DNA of 64,000 nucleotides from CAJCIW01 sp963833965 (GTDB lineage: Bacteria > Chlamydiota > Chlamydiia > Chlamydiales > Rhabdochlamydiaceae), in assembly GCA_963833965.1 (NCBI GenBank), contig CAWHZZ010000003.1, positions 186,001 to 250,000 on the forward strand, given 5' to 3'. The notes under the pieces are model-generated. The model did no database searches, was not told where the DNA came from, and worked only from the letters and a program-made list of their open reading frames with translations. The translations under genes and the position numbers were made by a program. Shown here in pieces: positions 16,835-25,652 of this stretch (its first letter is position 1; each line of letters opens with the position of its first letter).

Positions 16835-17166
16835 CCAACGAAAAAGCTGACAATGATAAGGCCTGCCCCAACGATGATTCCTACGATTCCGCCGATTTTA
16901 AGCGTCCCGGCGAGCTCTTCATAGTGGGCGACCTGCTGCTTGCCCTCGTCGACCTTCTTCTGGCCAGAGGAGGTGATCCCCTTGCCAAAGGGCTTGGTGT
17001 AGGGGTTTGAAGAAAAAAGGCCGCTACTCTGGTCTATTTTCTTTTGCCCTTTTTCAATTTTGATCTTCCCTTCATTCACTTGAGTGGTGATGTAATTGGA
17101 AAAGAAAATGCAGCCAATCCCCGCAATCACGACGAGAATGCCCACTATCCGTAAAACTTTTTTCAT
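16813..17166 (-). CDS. Hypothetical two-helix inner-membrane protein
   Basis: 117 residues. TM1 at about 6-26 (LRIVGILVVIAGIGCIFFS) and TM2 near the C-terminus (IGGIVGIIVGAGLIIVSFFV) flank a lysine/glutamine-rich loop (KIKIEKGQKKIDQSSG). Topology resembles small DUF3185-type proteins with a longer loop, but I do not assign it. The final residues RNKNS and the stop lie inside the palindrome at 16667-16834, so the native C-terminus was probably replaced by the element. The next gene upstream (AsmA-like) ends 18 bp before it, so the pair likely forms an operon. Confidence 0.65.
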   Translation of the reverse strand: MKKVLRIVGILVVIAGIGCIFFSNYITTQVNEGKIKIEKGQKKIDQSSGLFSSNPYTKPFGKGITSSGQKKVDEGKQQVAHYEELAGTLKIGGIVGIIVGAGLIIVSFFVGVRNKNS

Positions 17167-17184
17167 GTCATCCTCCTTTGTGCT

Positions 17185-17937
17185 TTATTGTCCCATAGCC
17201 TTTTCTTCCTCATCCACATCTCCAAAAAGCCCTTTGAAGGGTGCGAGATATTTTTGGACAGGGGAGGAGGGGTTTTGGAGCAGGTCTTGCATCATGTTCT
17301 TGAGGTTTTCCTTGAGGAACACTTGCTTCAGCATTTCTCCGAGGACCGAATTGGTGATCTGGTCCATGGGGATGCCCCCTTCGCTGCTGATCTCTGTCAG
17401 TTCTATTCTGTCAATTGTCGGCAGCTTCTTGATTTTTCCCCCGTCGTTTTTATAGACCACATCGACATTGATGTTCGTCAAAACGATGCGATGGATGAGG
17501 ACGGTGCGCTCAGTTTTTTTCTCTTTTTTGCCGACGCTAGAAGTAGATTGCATATTGCCCATGATACGCGTCCAATTCCCTTTGGTGCCGCTGGGGGAAT
17601 CAAATTCGAGTCCGAGGTAGACATCTTTTAAATCGATCTCATCGATGACGATGTTTTTGCTCAAGTAGCGCGTCAGAGGGGCCTTCACGTCGATTTCATT
17701 GCAGGAGAACGCCTTGGACAAAATCGATTTGGGAGGATTGCCAATGTCAATTTTATGCAGATCGATGGAACCCAGGCCCAGCCCAATGCTGTCAATTGTG
17801 ACGGAGACCTTCATTTTTTTAGAGAGGTTGTTCGCGAGCATGTCGGGGACCCGCGACCAGAAAATGAATCCGACGATCGCCGCAGCGAGGATGATGAGGA
17901 CAATTAAGCCTGCGAGCGTGGAAAAGAAGATCTTCAT
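17185..17937 (-). CDS. AsmA-like membrane-anchored protein
   Basis: 250 residues. An N-terminal signal anchor (residues 1-26) is followed by an extracytoplasmic beta-rich region with repeats of the type seen at the start of AsmA/DUF748 proteins: KKMKVSVTIDSIGLGLGSID, then hydrophobic alternating strands such as NIVIDEIDLKDVYLGLEF and VLIHRIVLTNINVDVVY. AsmA-like proteins bridge or organise the envelope and can affect lipid traffic; this one is shorter than typical. It is cotranscribed with the small membrane protein downstream. Confidence 0.6.
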   Translation of the reverse strand: MKIFFSTLAGLIVLIILAAAIVGFIFWSRVPDMLANNLSKKMKVSVTIDSIGLGLGSIDLHKIDIGNPPKSILSKAFSCNEIDVKAPLTRYLSKNIVIDEIDLKDVYLGLEFDSPSGTKGNWTRIMGNMQSTSSVGKKEKKTERTVLIHRIVLTNINVDVVYKNDGGKIKKLPTIDRIELTEISSEGGIPMDQITNSVLGEMLKQVFLKENLKNMMQDLLQNPSSPVQKYLAPFKGLFGDVDEEEKAMGQ

Positions 17938-17997
17938 AAATCCCTAATGGTGCTTATTAATCTCAAGGTATTAAAAAAATTATTTTACATCAAGAAA

Positions 17998-18029
17998 GTA
18001 AAAAAAGGCGCTTCGGAATGAAGCGCCTT
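17998..18029 (-). terminator. Rho-independent terminator of the groES-groEL operon
   Basis: A perfect 10-bp stem AAGGCGCTTC/GAAGCGCCTT (18005-18014, 18020-18029) with a five-base loop, followed on the minus strand by a T-run. It is placed about 20 bp after the groEL stop. Confidence 0.85.
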
Positions 18030-18047
18030 CGAAATAAGAGGAAGTTC

Positions 18048-19671
18048 TTAGTAATCCGCTCCGGACATTGCAGGGGCGGCGGGTTTGTCTTCGACCTCTT
18101 CAGTGATGATCGCTTCTGTTGTGAGCAGGAGCGCAGCGATAGAGGCGGCAAGCTCGATGCAAAGCCGAGCGACCTTGGTCGGATCGACGATACCCATGAT
18201 GAGCATGTTCCCAAATTGGTCATTGAGAGCGTCCCATCCTTCATAAGTGCTCATTTGGGCCACTTTTTGAACGATGATGGAGCCTTCCTTGCCTGCGTTT
18301 TCGGAAATCTGGCGGATCGGCCAGCTGATCGCCTTGATGATGATCTCGACGCCGACTTTTTCGTCTCCGGTAAGAGAGGCAGCGAGTTTTTCCAAGGCAG
18401 GGATACAGCGGATGAAAGCAACGCCGCCGCCGGGGACGATTCCCTCTTCAACGGCCGCTTTTGTCGCGTGAACGGCATCGTCGACGCGGTCTTTTTTCTC
18501 TTTCATTTCCAATTCTGTCGCAGCTCCGACGCGGATGATACCGACGCCGCCCGCGAGCTTCGCGAGGCGCTCTTGGAGCTTTTCTCTGTCGTAGTCAGAG
18601 GTGGACTCTTCGATTTGCCGGCGGATCAAGGCAATTCTCTCTTCGATTTCTTTCTTGTCTCCAGCGCCTTCGACGAGCGTGGTCTCCTCTTTGCCGATGA
18701 CGACCTTTTTAACGCGGCCGAGCATTTCGATGGTGACATTTTCAAGCTTGATTCCAAGCTCTTCGCTGATCAGTTCTCCGCCTGTGAGAATCGCAATATC
18801 TTGCATGATCGCTTTGCGGCGGTCGCCGAAACCTGGTGCCTTGACGGCGCAGATTTTCAGGCCGGCGCGGAGGCGGTTGACGACGAGCGTTGCGAGGGCT
18901 TCCCCTTCCACATCTTCGGCGATGACGAGAAGCGGTTTTCCCGTCTCGGCCGCAGCTTGAAGGATAGGGAGGAATTCTTTCACGGCTCCGATCTTTTTCT
19001 CGTAGAGCAGAACAAACACATCCTCAAGGACGCATTCTTGGGTTTCCGTGTTGGTCATGAAGTAAGCCGAAACATAGCCGCGGTCGAAATTCATTCCCTC
19101 GACGACATCGAGCGTCGTCTCGAAACCTTTCGCTTCTTCGACGGTGATCGTCCCGTCTTTGCCCTACTTTTTCCATCGCTTTGGCGATGATCTCGCCGAT
19201 TTCCATGTCGCCGTTGGCAGAGATAGTCGCGACTTGAGCGATTTCTTTGCGGTCTTGGATAGGTTTGCTGAGCTTTTTCAGTTCGGAGGTCACTTCTTTA
19301 ACAGCTTTTTCTATGCCGCGCTTGATTTCCATCGGGTTGGCCCCGGCAGTGACGTTGCGCAGACCTTCGCTGTAGATCGCTTCGGCAAGAACGGTCGCCG
19401 TCGTGGTGCCGTCGCCGGCCTTGTCAGCGGTCTTGTTCGCGACTTCTTTGACCATTTGAGCGCCCATGTTCTCGTGCTTGTCTTCGAGCTCAATCTCCTT
19501 AGCGACGGTGACGCCGTCTTTGGTGATCGCGGGAGCGCCGTACGATTTGTCGATCACGACGTTGCGCCCTTTAGGGCCCAGCGTGACCTTTACAGCGGAA
19601 GCCAGGGTCCGCACGCCTTTTAAAATTTTTTGGCGTGCTTCCTCTCTAAATTTAATGTTCTTAGCTGCCAT
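18048..19671 (-). pseudogene. groL: GroEL chaperonin gene with single-base frameshift
   Basis: The 1624-bp locus equals 541 codons plus one base. The N-terminal part (from ATG 19671, MAAKNIKFREEARQ) is normal to about residue 170 (AKAMEKVG). It then leaves frame at an extra G within the CCC run 19162-19164 (plus strand) and would end in an aberrant tail near 19024. Removing one base gives GKDGTITVEEAKG and the rest of GroEL in the other frame to 18048. ATP-binding GDGTTTATVL and the C-terminal VEEGIVPGGG are intact. The protein resembles chlamydial GroEL1, ending SGADY. It folds client proteins with GroES as a double heptameric ring. Because the gene should be essential, I suspect a base-calling error, though a true mutation cannot be excluded. 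Confidence 0.9.
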
Positions 19672-19685
19672 AGATTCAAAATCTC

Positions 19686-19997
19686 CTAATTGATGATTGC
19701 AATGATGTCGTCGGCCCGCAAGATGACGAAGTCTTCATCATCAATGGTCACTTCTTGGCCGGAATATTTGTCCATTAAGATTGTGTCGCCCACTTTGACG
19801 GGGATGGGGATTTCTTTGCCGTCGGCAGTTGTCGTCCCGGTCCCAATAGCGATTACTTTTGCAGTCTCTTGTTTTTTCTTCGCAGTTTCAGGAAGGATAA
19901 TCCCGCCCTTCAACGTCTCTTCCTGCTCCGTGCGTTGAACAAGAACACGGTTTCCAAGAGGCTTAAGTGTCAGTTTCTTGGTAGTTTGCTGTGCCAT
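19686..19997 (-). CDS. groS: GroES co-chaperonin
   Basis: 103 residues from ATG 19997, chosen because AGGAG lies eight to ten bases upstream and the N-terminus MAQQTTKKLTLKPLGNRVLV matches GroES; an upstream in-frame extension to 20057 is not needed. The mobile loop (EETLKGGIILPETAKKK) and the GxxxxVKVGDTILMDKYSGQE core are present. It caps GroEL and is encoded 14 bp upstream of it in the same operon. A degenerate CIRCE operator sits 67 bp upstream. Confidence 0.95.
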   Translation of the reverse strand: MAQQTTKKLTLKPLGNRVLVQRTEQEETLKGGIILPETAKKKQETAKVIAIGTGTTTADGKEIPIPVKVGDTILMDKYSGQEVTIDDEDFVILRADDIIAIIN

Positions 19998-20063
19998 CTT
20001 TTCATCTCCTTTTTTTAGGGAAATGTGAATTGTAAGCAATTGCGCATTTTTAGACAACTGAAA

Positions 20064-20090
20064 TTAGCAGCCTTTAGCAGCAACTGCTAA
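20064..20090 (-). promoter_or_regulatory. Degenerate CIRCE operator (HrcA site) upstream of groES
   Basis: On the minus strand the 27-bp site reads TTAGCAGTT-N9-GGCTGCTAA. The length and the outer hexamers TTAGCA/TGCTAA equal the CIRCE consensus TTAGCACTC-N9-GAGTGCTAA; the inner three bases of each arm differ. CIRCE controls groE in Chlamydia through HrcA. hrcA itself is not in the window. Confidence 0.75.
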
Positions 20091-20130
20091 GGTTTTTTTA
20101 TAATAAAAATTTACCGAAAAAAGCACAATT

Positions 20131-20216
20131 TCAACGCAAAGGGGCCACGACGCGAAGACGCGGAGAATGATTTATAAAAATCTTTGCGTCTTCGCGTCGT
20201 GGCCCCTTTGCGTTGA
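20131..20216. repeat. Perfect 30-bp-arm hairpin repeat (GCAAAG type)
   Basis: The arms 20131-20160 and 20187-20216 are perfect reverse complements (TCAACGCAAAGGGGCC...). A related but decayed copy is at 39323-39388. Hairpins built of GCAAAG units recur between genes in many unrelated bacteria. It lies between the groES promoter and pepF. Confidence 0.8.
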
Positions 20217-20326
20217 ATCGTCGTAATTGCTGAGTTTCAAAGAGCTCCAATAAAGATTTACACCGCCGCATTCTTTATTTTAATGGTTCAAACCCGCATA
20301 CTGCCTTTTTAACAAAGGAGAAACAG

Positions 20327-22162
20327 ATGGCCGCGCAATCGACAATGCTCGCTGAAAAGACTCAAGAGAGGACAGCGATTGACAAACGGTTTCACTGGAA
20401 TGTGGAGAGTTTGTACTCTTCCTGGGAAGCTTGGGAAGAGGAGTTGAAGCAATGGGGGAGGGAGGAGAAAGAACCCCACTGGCCTGAACTTAGTGCCTAT
20501 CGAGAGCGATGGAAACAAAGTCCTGAGGATCTTAAAGAACTGGTCGAGCTTTGCTGTGAAATCGACAGGCATCTTTCCAAGCTCTACACCTATGCCCATT
20601 TGCGCCATGACGAAGATGTCGCCGGAGAGACCGCTAAAAAAGCGTATTCCCGTATCATGTCTTTGATCTACGCCTTCCGCCAAGAGACCGCCTGGATCGA
20701 GCCCGAAATGCTCCAGCTCCCCGAAGAAGTACTCAAACGCCTTATCGATTCGCCCGCGCTCAAAGACTACGTTTTCCATCTTGAAAAGATCGTCCGCCTG
20801 AAAAAACACACGCTTCCCGCCGCAGAAGAAGAGCTCCTCGCCATGTCGGGAAAAGCTTTAGAGACGGCATCTCAAGCATTTGGGGCCTTCAACAATGCCG
20901 ATTTAAAATTTGCTCCCGTCGAGGACAGCCAAGGAAAACTGCGCGAACTGACGCACGGAAAATACCTTCTTTATCTCCGAGAAAAAGACCGAAAATTGCG
21001 CGAGGGCGCTTTTAAATCGCTCCACAAAAGTTTTGCGGGCTTTGAGAATACCCTCTGCGAACTTCTCTCCGGCCAAATTCAGCGCCACGTTCTTGAGATG
21101 CGCGCGCGCAAATACGATTCCTGTCTCGAGTCTGCCCTTTTCCCGAATCAAATCGACGTCAAGGTCTATTCCTCGCTCATACAAGCCGTCCGCACGCACC
21201 TTCCCGCGCTGCACCGCTATATGTACTTACGCAAAGAGGCAATGGGATTGGACAAGCTGCATCTTTTCGATCTGCATGTTCCGCTTGTCAAGGATGTTGA
21301 GATGGGCATGTCGTACGAAGATGCGACCAAACTGATCATCGAGTCTGTCGCCGTTTTAGGCGAAGATTATCAGCGCGCTTTGAACCAAGGGTTGACGCAA
21401 GACAGATGGGTGGACCGCTATGAAAATGCCCGCAAGCGGTCGGGAGCTTATTCCAGCGGCTGTTTTGACAGCATGCCTTACATTTTGATGAATTATCACG
21501 GCACTTTCAACGATGCGATGACCCTTTCCCATGAGGCCGGGCATAGCATGCATTCTCTTTTGAGCCGTCAGAGCCAGCCCTACCATTATTCTCAATATTC
21601 CATCTTTGTCGCGGAGGTCGCTTCCACTTTCCACGAGGAGCTGATGCTCCGCCATCTGCTCGCCCAAGTGAAAAACAAAGAGCAAAAGGCGTTTTTAATC
21701 ACGCAGAAGCTCGATGACATGCGCGCAACATTGCTGCGCCAGACGATGTTCGCCGAATTCGAGCTAAAGGTCCATACGTTTGCCGAACAGGGAATTCCTT
21801 TGACCCCAGCATTGCTCAAATCGGAATACCGCAAGCTCAATGAAGAGTATTTCGGTCCTGACGTCCATATCGATGAAGAAGCGGACATCGAATGGGCGCG
21901 CATCCCCCATTTTTACTACAACTTTTATGTCTACCAGTACGCCACAGGGATCAGCGCGGCGCATGCATTGGTCGACAAGGTGCTCAAAGGGGGAGAAAAG
22001 GCGCGCGACGACTACTTGAAGTTTTTATCCTCGGGCAGCAGCCGCTATCCGATTGATGTGTTGCAATTAGCTGGCGTCGACATGCGCACGCCTCAGCCTG
22101 TGGAAGCCGCCATGCGCCATTTCGACGAGCTCGTGACGGAGCTAGCCGCTCTATTGCGTTGA
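20327..22162 (+). CDS. pepF: Oligoendopeptidase F (M3 metallopeptidase)
   Basis: 611 residues, full length for PepF. The zinc motif HEAGH is at 402-406 with the third ligand Glu about 25 residues on (VAEVASTFHEELML). C-terminal PHFYYNFYVYQYATG is the conserved substrate-binding block of M3 enzymes. It degrades short peptides in the cytosol and would process peptides imported by transporters such as the POT protein upstream. AAGGAG precedes the ATG. It overlaps the convergent hypothetical gene by 12 bases. Confidence 0.95.
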   Translation: MAAQSTMLAEKTQERTAIDKRFHWNVESLYSSWEAWEEELKQWGREEKEPHWPELSAYRERWKQSPEDLKELVELCCEIDRHLSKLYTYAHLRHDEDVAGETAKKAYSRIMSLIYAFRQETAWIEPEMLQLPEEVLKRLIDSPALKDYVFHLEKIVRLKKHTLPAAEEELLAMSGKALETASQAFGAFNNADLKFAPVEDSQGKLRELTHGKYLLYLREKDRKLREGAFKSLHKSFAGFENTLCELLSGQIQRHVLEMRARKYDSCLESALFPNQIDVKVYSSLIQAVRTHLPALHRYMYLRKEAMGLDKLHLFDLHVPLVKDVEMGMSYEDATKLIIESVAVLGEDYQRALNQGLTQDRWVDRYENARKRSGAYSSGCFDSMPYILMNYHGTFNDAMTLSHEAGHSMHSLLSRQSQPYHYSQYSIFVAEVASTFHEELMLRHLLAQVKNKEQKAFLITQKLDDMRATLLRQTMFAEFELKVHTFAEQGIPLTPALLKSEYRKLNEEYFGPDVHIDEEADIEWARIPHFYYNFYVYQYATGISAAHALVDKVLKGGEKARDDYLKFLSSGSSRYPIDVLQLAGVDMRTPQPVEAAMRHFDELVTELAALLR

Positions 22163-22801
22163 GCGAGAGAACTGGGGATTGATCAACAACTGGCGCATTT
22201 TTTCGGCCAGTTCGCGCGTTGTTAGCTGGGAGCAATCTTCGATGGCGCGCTGCTTCAAGCTTGCCCACATATAGGCGAGGAGGGCTGTTGTTTCATCCGG
22301 CTTTCTTTCCGCATTGGGGTATTTCGATTGGAAAACGGAATAAGGAACTGTGACGATAGGAACTCCGTCAAAGGCCAATCCTACAACGGGCTCTACTTGA
22401 TTAGAGAGCGCGGATGTTAATTTGGGGTGGGTGAAGAAATGGACCCGTGCCAAGTCGTGGACATACAGGACGGCGTTCCCCAATAAAGGGAACAATTGGA
22501 TGATCCCTCTCGACAAGTTTTTCAGGGCGTTCCAGGACTCGCTATTTTCTTTGAAGAACGTTCCTGCCTTCAATTCTTTAAAAAGGATCTTTGCCGCTTT
22601 TTCAATTCGAAGCGGCGCGGAGCCAAGATTCCACGGGGAATGTTCCAATTCATTGATGATCTGTTCGTCCTTGGTATGGACTTCCTTAGTATCCGATTTA
22701 AAGAAAACAGTAGCAACATCGGGTTGATCTTTTGTCCCTGTATAAGTTTTAACCAGGGGAAACCAGTAATTATTTGTAGTTGATGTAGTTGTTGTTGCCA
22801 T
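22151..22801 (-). CDS. Hypothetical protein, Thr-rich N-terminus
   Basis: 216 residues, not recognised. It starts MATTTTSTTNNYWFPLVK, a low-complexity start common in chlamydial secreted proteins. A hydrophobic segment (IIQLFPLLGNAVLYVHDL, about 110-130) lies in the middle and helical sequence follows to the end (TTRELAEKMRQLL). There is no signal peptide. Type III secretion is possible but unproven. It is a single gene, convergent with pepF, with an A/T-rich promoter region at 22802-22890. Confidence 0.55.
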   Translation of the reverse strand: MATTTTSTTNNYWFPLVKTYTGTKDQPDVATVFFKSDTKEVHTKDEQIINELEHSPWNLGSAPLRIEKAAKILFKELKAGTFFKENSESWNALKNLSRGIIQLFPLLGNAVLYVHDLARVHFFTHPKLTSALSNQVEPVVGLAFDGVPIVTVPYSVFQSKYPNAERKPDETTALLAYMWASLKQRAIEDCSQLTTRELAEKMRQLLINPQFSRSTQ

Positions 22802-22988
22802 AATTTACCTCTTTTTAAAAATTTATGAAATTAAACGTAATTAACTGGTTTTCATTCAACTTAAAAAAGTTTTTTGACTAGCCATCTCTGTGGTAAAATT
22901 CAAACATTTATCTAAAATGGGTTGCAAAAAATTAAATCGATCAGTATCTCATTCTGAGACTAATTTAAGCCCCATAGCGCCTAGTACC

Positions 22989-23267
22989 ATGAGTAAAAAA
23001 TTTAAAGATTCTTTCATCGTAATGAATGAGAAGGGGCTGCACACGCGGCCTTCGACGGAACTTGTCAAATGCGCGGCGACGTTTAAGTCGCAAGTCATGC
23101 TGACCTACCAAAGCTGCACCGTCAACGCCAAGTCTTTGCTGGGGATTTTAATGCTTGCGGCATCGCGCGGATCAAAGATTTATGTTTCAGCGGAAGGGGA
23201 AGATGCCGAGGAGGCCGTCAAATCGATCCTCTTTCTCGCCAAAAACAAGTTCAATATTAATTATTGA
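22989..23267 (+). CDS. ptsH: Phosphocarrier protein HPr
   Basis: 92 residues from ATG 22989, where the HPr homology begins (MSKKFKDSFIVMNEKGLH). The phosphorylated His18 sits in GLHTRPS and the regulatory Ser49 in NAKSLLGILMLAA. HPr passes phosphate from EI to EII and EIIA proteins; the conserved serine suggests control by HPr kinase, as in Chlamydia. The open frame extends upstream to 22890, but that part is not HPr-like. It ends six bases from the convergent bifunctional nuclease gene. Confidence 0.9.
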   Translation: MSKKFKDSFIVMNEKGLHTRPSTELVKCAATFKSQVMLTYQSCTVNAKSLLGILMLAASRGSKIYVSAEGEDAEEAVKSILFLAKNKFNINY

Positions 23268-23273
23268 ACTCTC

Positions 23274-23687
23274 TCATTCCTCCACGGCAACGGCTTTGTC
23301 CAAGATCTCTTTTCGGCAGAATACCGGGATATTATTGAGAAGCGCCAAGGTAATGCAATCGCTTGGTCTGGCATCGATTTCTAGGATTGTCTTTTGTTCG
23401 CCTACCGTTTGCTCTAAATAGATCCGCGCAAAATAGATCGTGTCTTCGATGTCGTTGATGACGATCTGCAGCGGCTTGATATCGAAGCCCCGGAAGACCG
23501 CATTGATCAGGTCATGCGTAAAGGGGCGCGGTTTATTCTCTTCCGTCAAATACGTCTGAATGTTTTTTCCCACTGACGGATCGGTATAAATGGCGAACCG
23601 TTTTTGATCGGTCCCCAAAATGATGACGGTGTAGGAACGCGATTGCATGATCTTATTGAATGTGATCGGAACGAGTTCTGAGGCCAT
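23274..23687 (-). CDS. Bifunctional nuclease (BFN/DUF151) family protein
   Basis: 137 residues with the BFN domain across almost the whole length: FAIYTDPSVGKNIQTYL at the front, PFTHDLINAVFRGFDIKPLQIVIND in the middle, and the conserved IDARPSDCITLALLNNIPVF at the end. BFN proteins are reported as non-specific DNA/RNA nucleases in plants; bacterial roles are unclear. It lies 10 bp downstream of rpiA on the same strand and likely forms an operon with it. Confidence 0.85.
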   Translation of the reverse strand: MASELVPITFNKIMQSRSYTVIILGTDQKRFAIYTDPSVGKNIQTYLTEENKPRPFTHDLINAVFRGFDIKPLQIVINDIEDTIYFARIYLEQTVGEQKTILEIDARPSDCITLALLNNIPVFCRKEILDKAVAVEE

Positions 23688-23697
23688 ATTTTTTCCC

Positions 23698-24378
23698 TCA
23701 AGGTTTAATCACCACTTGTCCATCGGCAAAACCGACGATCACGCGCCCTGCTAAATGAAAGAAAAATCCCGTGTCGACGACCCCTGGAATGTGGATTAGC
23801 GTATCGTGGTCGATTTCCGGGTTATCGCGAGGAGTGTCAAAGTGGATGTCGACGATCAAGTTACCGTTATCGGTGACGTAAGGCGTCCCATCGGCTTTTT
23901 TTCTAAAACTGCCGCGGTAGCCCGCCTTTTCGATGTGATGGAGGATCGAATTTTTGGCAAAAGGGATGATCTCGACTGGCAATTTGGCTTTGCCGAGCGT
24001 CGGCACCAGCTTTCTTTCCTCGACGATCACGACCATTTCTTTGCTCATCGCCGCAACGATTTTCTCGCGCACTAGCGCCCCGCCGCCGCCTTTGATCATT
24101 CTTTTTAGCGGATCGATCTCATCGGCGCCATCCACTGTGATGTCCAAAGCGGTGACTTTGTCGATATCGAGCAGGGGAATGTGCCCCTCTTTGGCTTGTT
24201 TTAAAGATTGGTTCGAGCTCGCGACAGCCTGAATCTTCAGCCCGCTTTTGCATTTTTCGATCAGCTTTTCGATAAAATAAAAAACAGTCGTGCCCGTGCC
24301 CAGGCCGACAAGCATTTCATTTTCAATCAGCTCAGCAGCGCGATATCCCACAGCTTTTTTTATTGAATCGGTGGACAT
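23698..24378 (-). CDS. rpiA: Ribose-5-phosphate isomerase A
   Basis: 226 residues, the normal length for RpiA. GLGTGTTVFYFIEKL binds the phosphate, DGADEID and KGGGGALVREK are the catalytic signatures (Asp, Glu and Lys of the family). It interconverts ribose 5-phosphate and ribulose 5-phosphate in the pentose phosphate pathway. It is divergent from the Nif3-like gene with 32 bp between starts, and the BFN gene follows in the same direction. Confidence 0.95.
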   Translation of the reverse strand: MSTDSIKKAVGYRAAELIENEMLVGLGTGTTVFYFIEKLIEKCKSGLKIQAVASSNQSLKQAKEGHIPLLDIDKVTALDITVDGADEIDPLKRMIKGGGGALVREKIVAAMSKEMVVIVEERKLVPTLGKAKLPVEIIPFAKNSILHHIEKAGYRGSFRKKADGTPYVTDNGNLIVDIHFDTPRDNPEIDHDTLIHIPGVVDTGFFFHLAGRVIVGFADGQVVIKP

Positions 24379-24410
24379 AAGAATCGAAAAGCAATATAAT
24401 TTGCCCCCAT

Positions 24411-25166
24411 ATGGTTACCTTACAGGATCTTTCTCAATATCTCCAGCAGCTTCTTTCTCCGGCAGATTTTGCCGACTATTGCCCAAACGGGCTGCAAGTT
24501 GAGGGGAAGGGCGAGATAAAAAAAATTGCCTTTGCCGTGTCTGCGAGTTTAGCTGTCATCGAAGAGGCCGTAAAAAGACAAGCGGATGCCTTGATCGTCC
24601 ACCACGGCATTTTCTGGAACAAAGATCCTCACGTTGTGATCGGGACGAGGAAAGAGAAACTAGCGCGGCTCCTCCAGAATGGGATCTCTTTACTTGCCTA
24701 TCATCTTCCTCTCGACGCCCATCAAAAGCTTGGCAATAATTGGAAGGCTGCCTTCGATCTTGGCCTAGAAGATCTCAATCCTTTTGCGCTCTCGGGCAAA
24801 ATCGCGATCGGTGTGAAAGGAAAAACGGGCCCCATTTCTACAGAGGCCTTTCAAAAAAAGCTCGAATCCTATTACGGCCACCCCGCCCACGTTGCGCTGG
24901 GGGGGAAAAAAGAAATTCGCAGCGCGGCGATCATTTCAGGCGGAGCCCACCGCTACATCGACGAGGCGGCTGATGAGAATCTCGACTGCTTCATCACTGG
25001 GAGTTTCGATGAGCCGATTTGGGATATCGCTCACGAGCGCAAGATCAATTTCTTTGCGCTCGGCCATTATTCCACCGAGAGGGTGGGCGTCATCGCATTA
25101 ATGACACATCTGCACAAGCAATTCAACATTCCAGGAGAATTTATCGACCTCTTCAACCCTTTCTAA
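24411..25166 (+). CDS. Nif3/YbgI-family dinuclear-metal protein (GTP cyclohydrolase I type 2-like)
   Basis: 251 residues. Conserved metal-ligand blocks are visible: CPNGLQVEG near the N-terminus, ALIVHHGIFW (paired His) at about 65, AYHLPLDAHQKLGNN at about 100, and GHYSTERVGV near the C-terminus. The family forms hexameric rings with two metals per subunit; the physiological role is uncertain despite the 'GTP cyclohydrolase' label. It is the short form without the inserted PII-like domain. Confidence 0.9.
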   Translation: MVTLQDLSQYLQQLLSPADFADYCPNGLQVEGKGEIKKIAFAVSASLAVIEEAVKRQADALIVHHGIFWNKDPHVVIGTRKEKLARLLQNGISLLAYHLPLDAHQKLGNNWKAAFDLGLEDLNPFALSGKIAIGVKGKTGPISTEAFQKKLESYYGHPAHVALGGKKEIRSAAIISGGAHRYIDEAADENLDCFITGSFDEPIWDIAHERKINFFALGHYSTERVGVIALMTHLHKQFNIPGEFIDLFNPF

Positions 25167-25234
25167 TTGAACTTTATTCTTTACAGAAATAAGATCTGCC
25201 ACTGGGATTGGAATACCCCTATTAGGAGCGTATC

Positions 25235-25576
25235 ATGGCGTCATCCAGTGAGAAAGATAGAAAAAAAATGATCGCGGAAGAAAGCCCGAAAACGCGCAAG
25301 GCAAGAGAGAAGTTGAAAAGACAGCTCGACGCCTTCGAAAAGAAAATCACTCCGCAAGCTTTAGAAAAAAAAGCGATCGAAATCCAGCGTTGGATCGCAC
25401 GCCACGCCTCAAACAGAATCCCTCTGAAGACGAAGAGCATTTCCCTCTTCGATGAAAATCAAAACGCCGCCGACCTCAGCCAGCGGGTCAGTCTGCTCGC
25501 CGACCAAATTAAAAAGGAATTCCATCCGAGTGAAGAGAAAATGAGCAAGCTGAAGAAGATGGTCACCAAAACTTAA
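25235..25576 (+). CDS. Small Lys-rich hypothetical protein
   Basis: 113 residues, strongly basic and helical (KTRKAREKLKRQLDAFEKK, then LADQIKKEFHPSEEKMSKL). No known domain. An AGGAG ribosome site eight bases before the ATG supports translation. The charge and helical content suggest binding to nucleic acid or to the ribosome, but this is a guess. It precedes tyrS by 76 bp on the same strand. Confidence 0.6.
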   Translation: MASSSEKDRKKMIAEESPKTRKAREKLKRQLDAFEKKITPQALEKKAIEIQRWIARHASNRIPLKTKSISLFDENQNAADLSQRVSLLADQIKKEFHPSEEKMSKLKKMVTKT

Positions 25577-25652
25577 AATTTTTTTAATTGCACTCGTTCT
25601 TGCCTAATTTCCATAGACGTCTTAGAATTTGATCCTAAAATATAAGGATCAT

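Noticed and set aside
19024..19170. Programmed frameshift in groEL
   Set aside because: No slippery heptamer with downstream structure is visible, and no known groEL uses one; error or mutation is simpler.
18018..19190. 390-residue open frame on the plus strand
   Set aside because: Antisense to groEL; composition (Phe/Asp-rich, no domain) is a shadow of GroEL codons.
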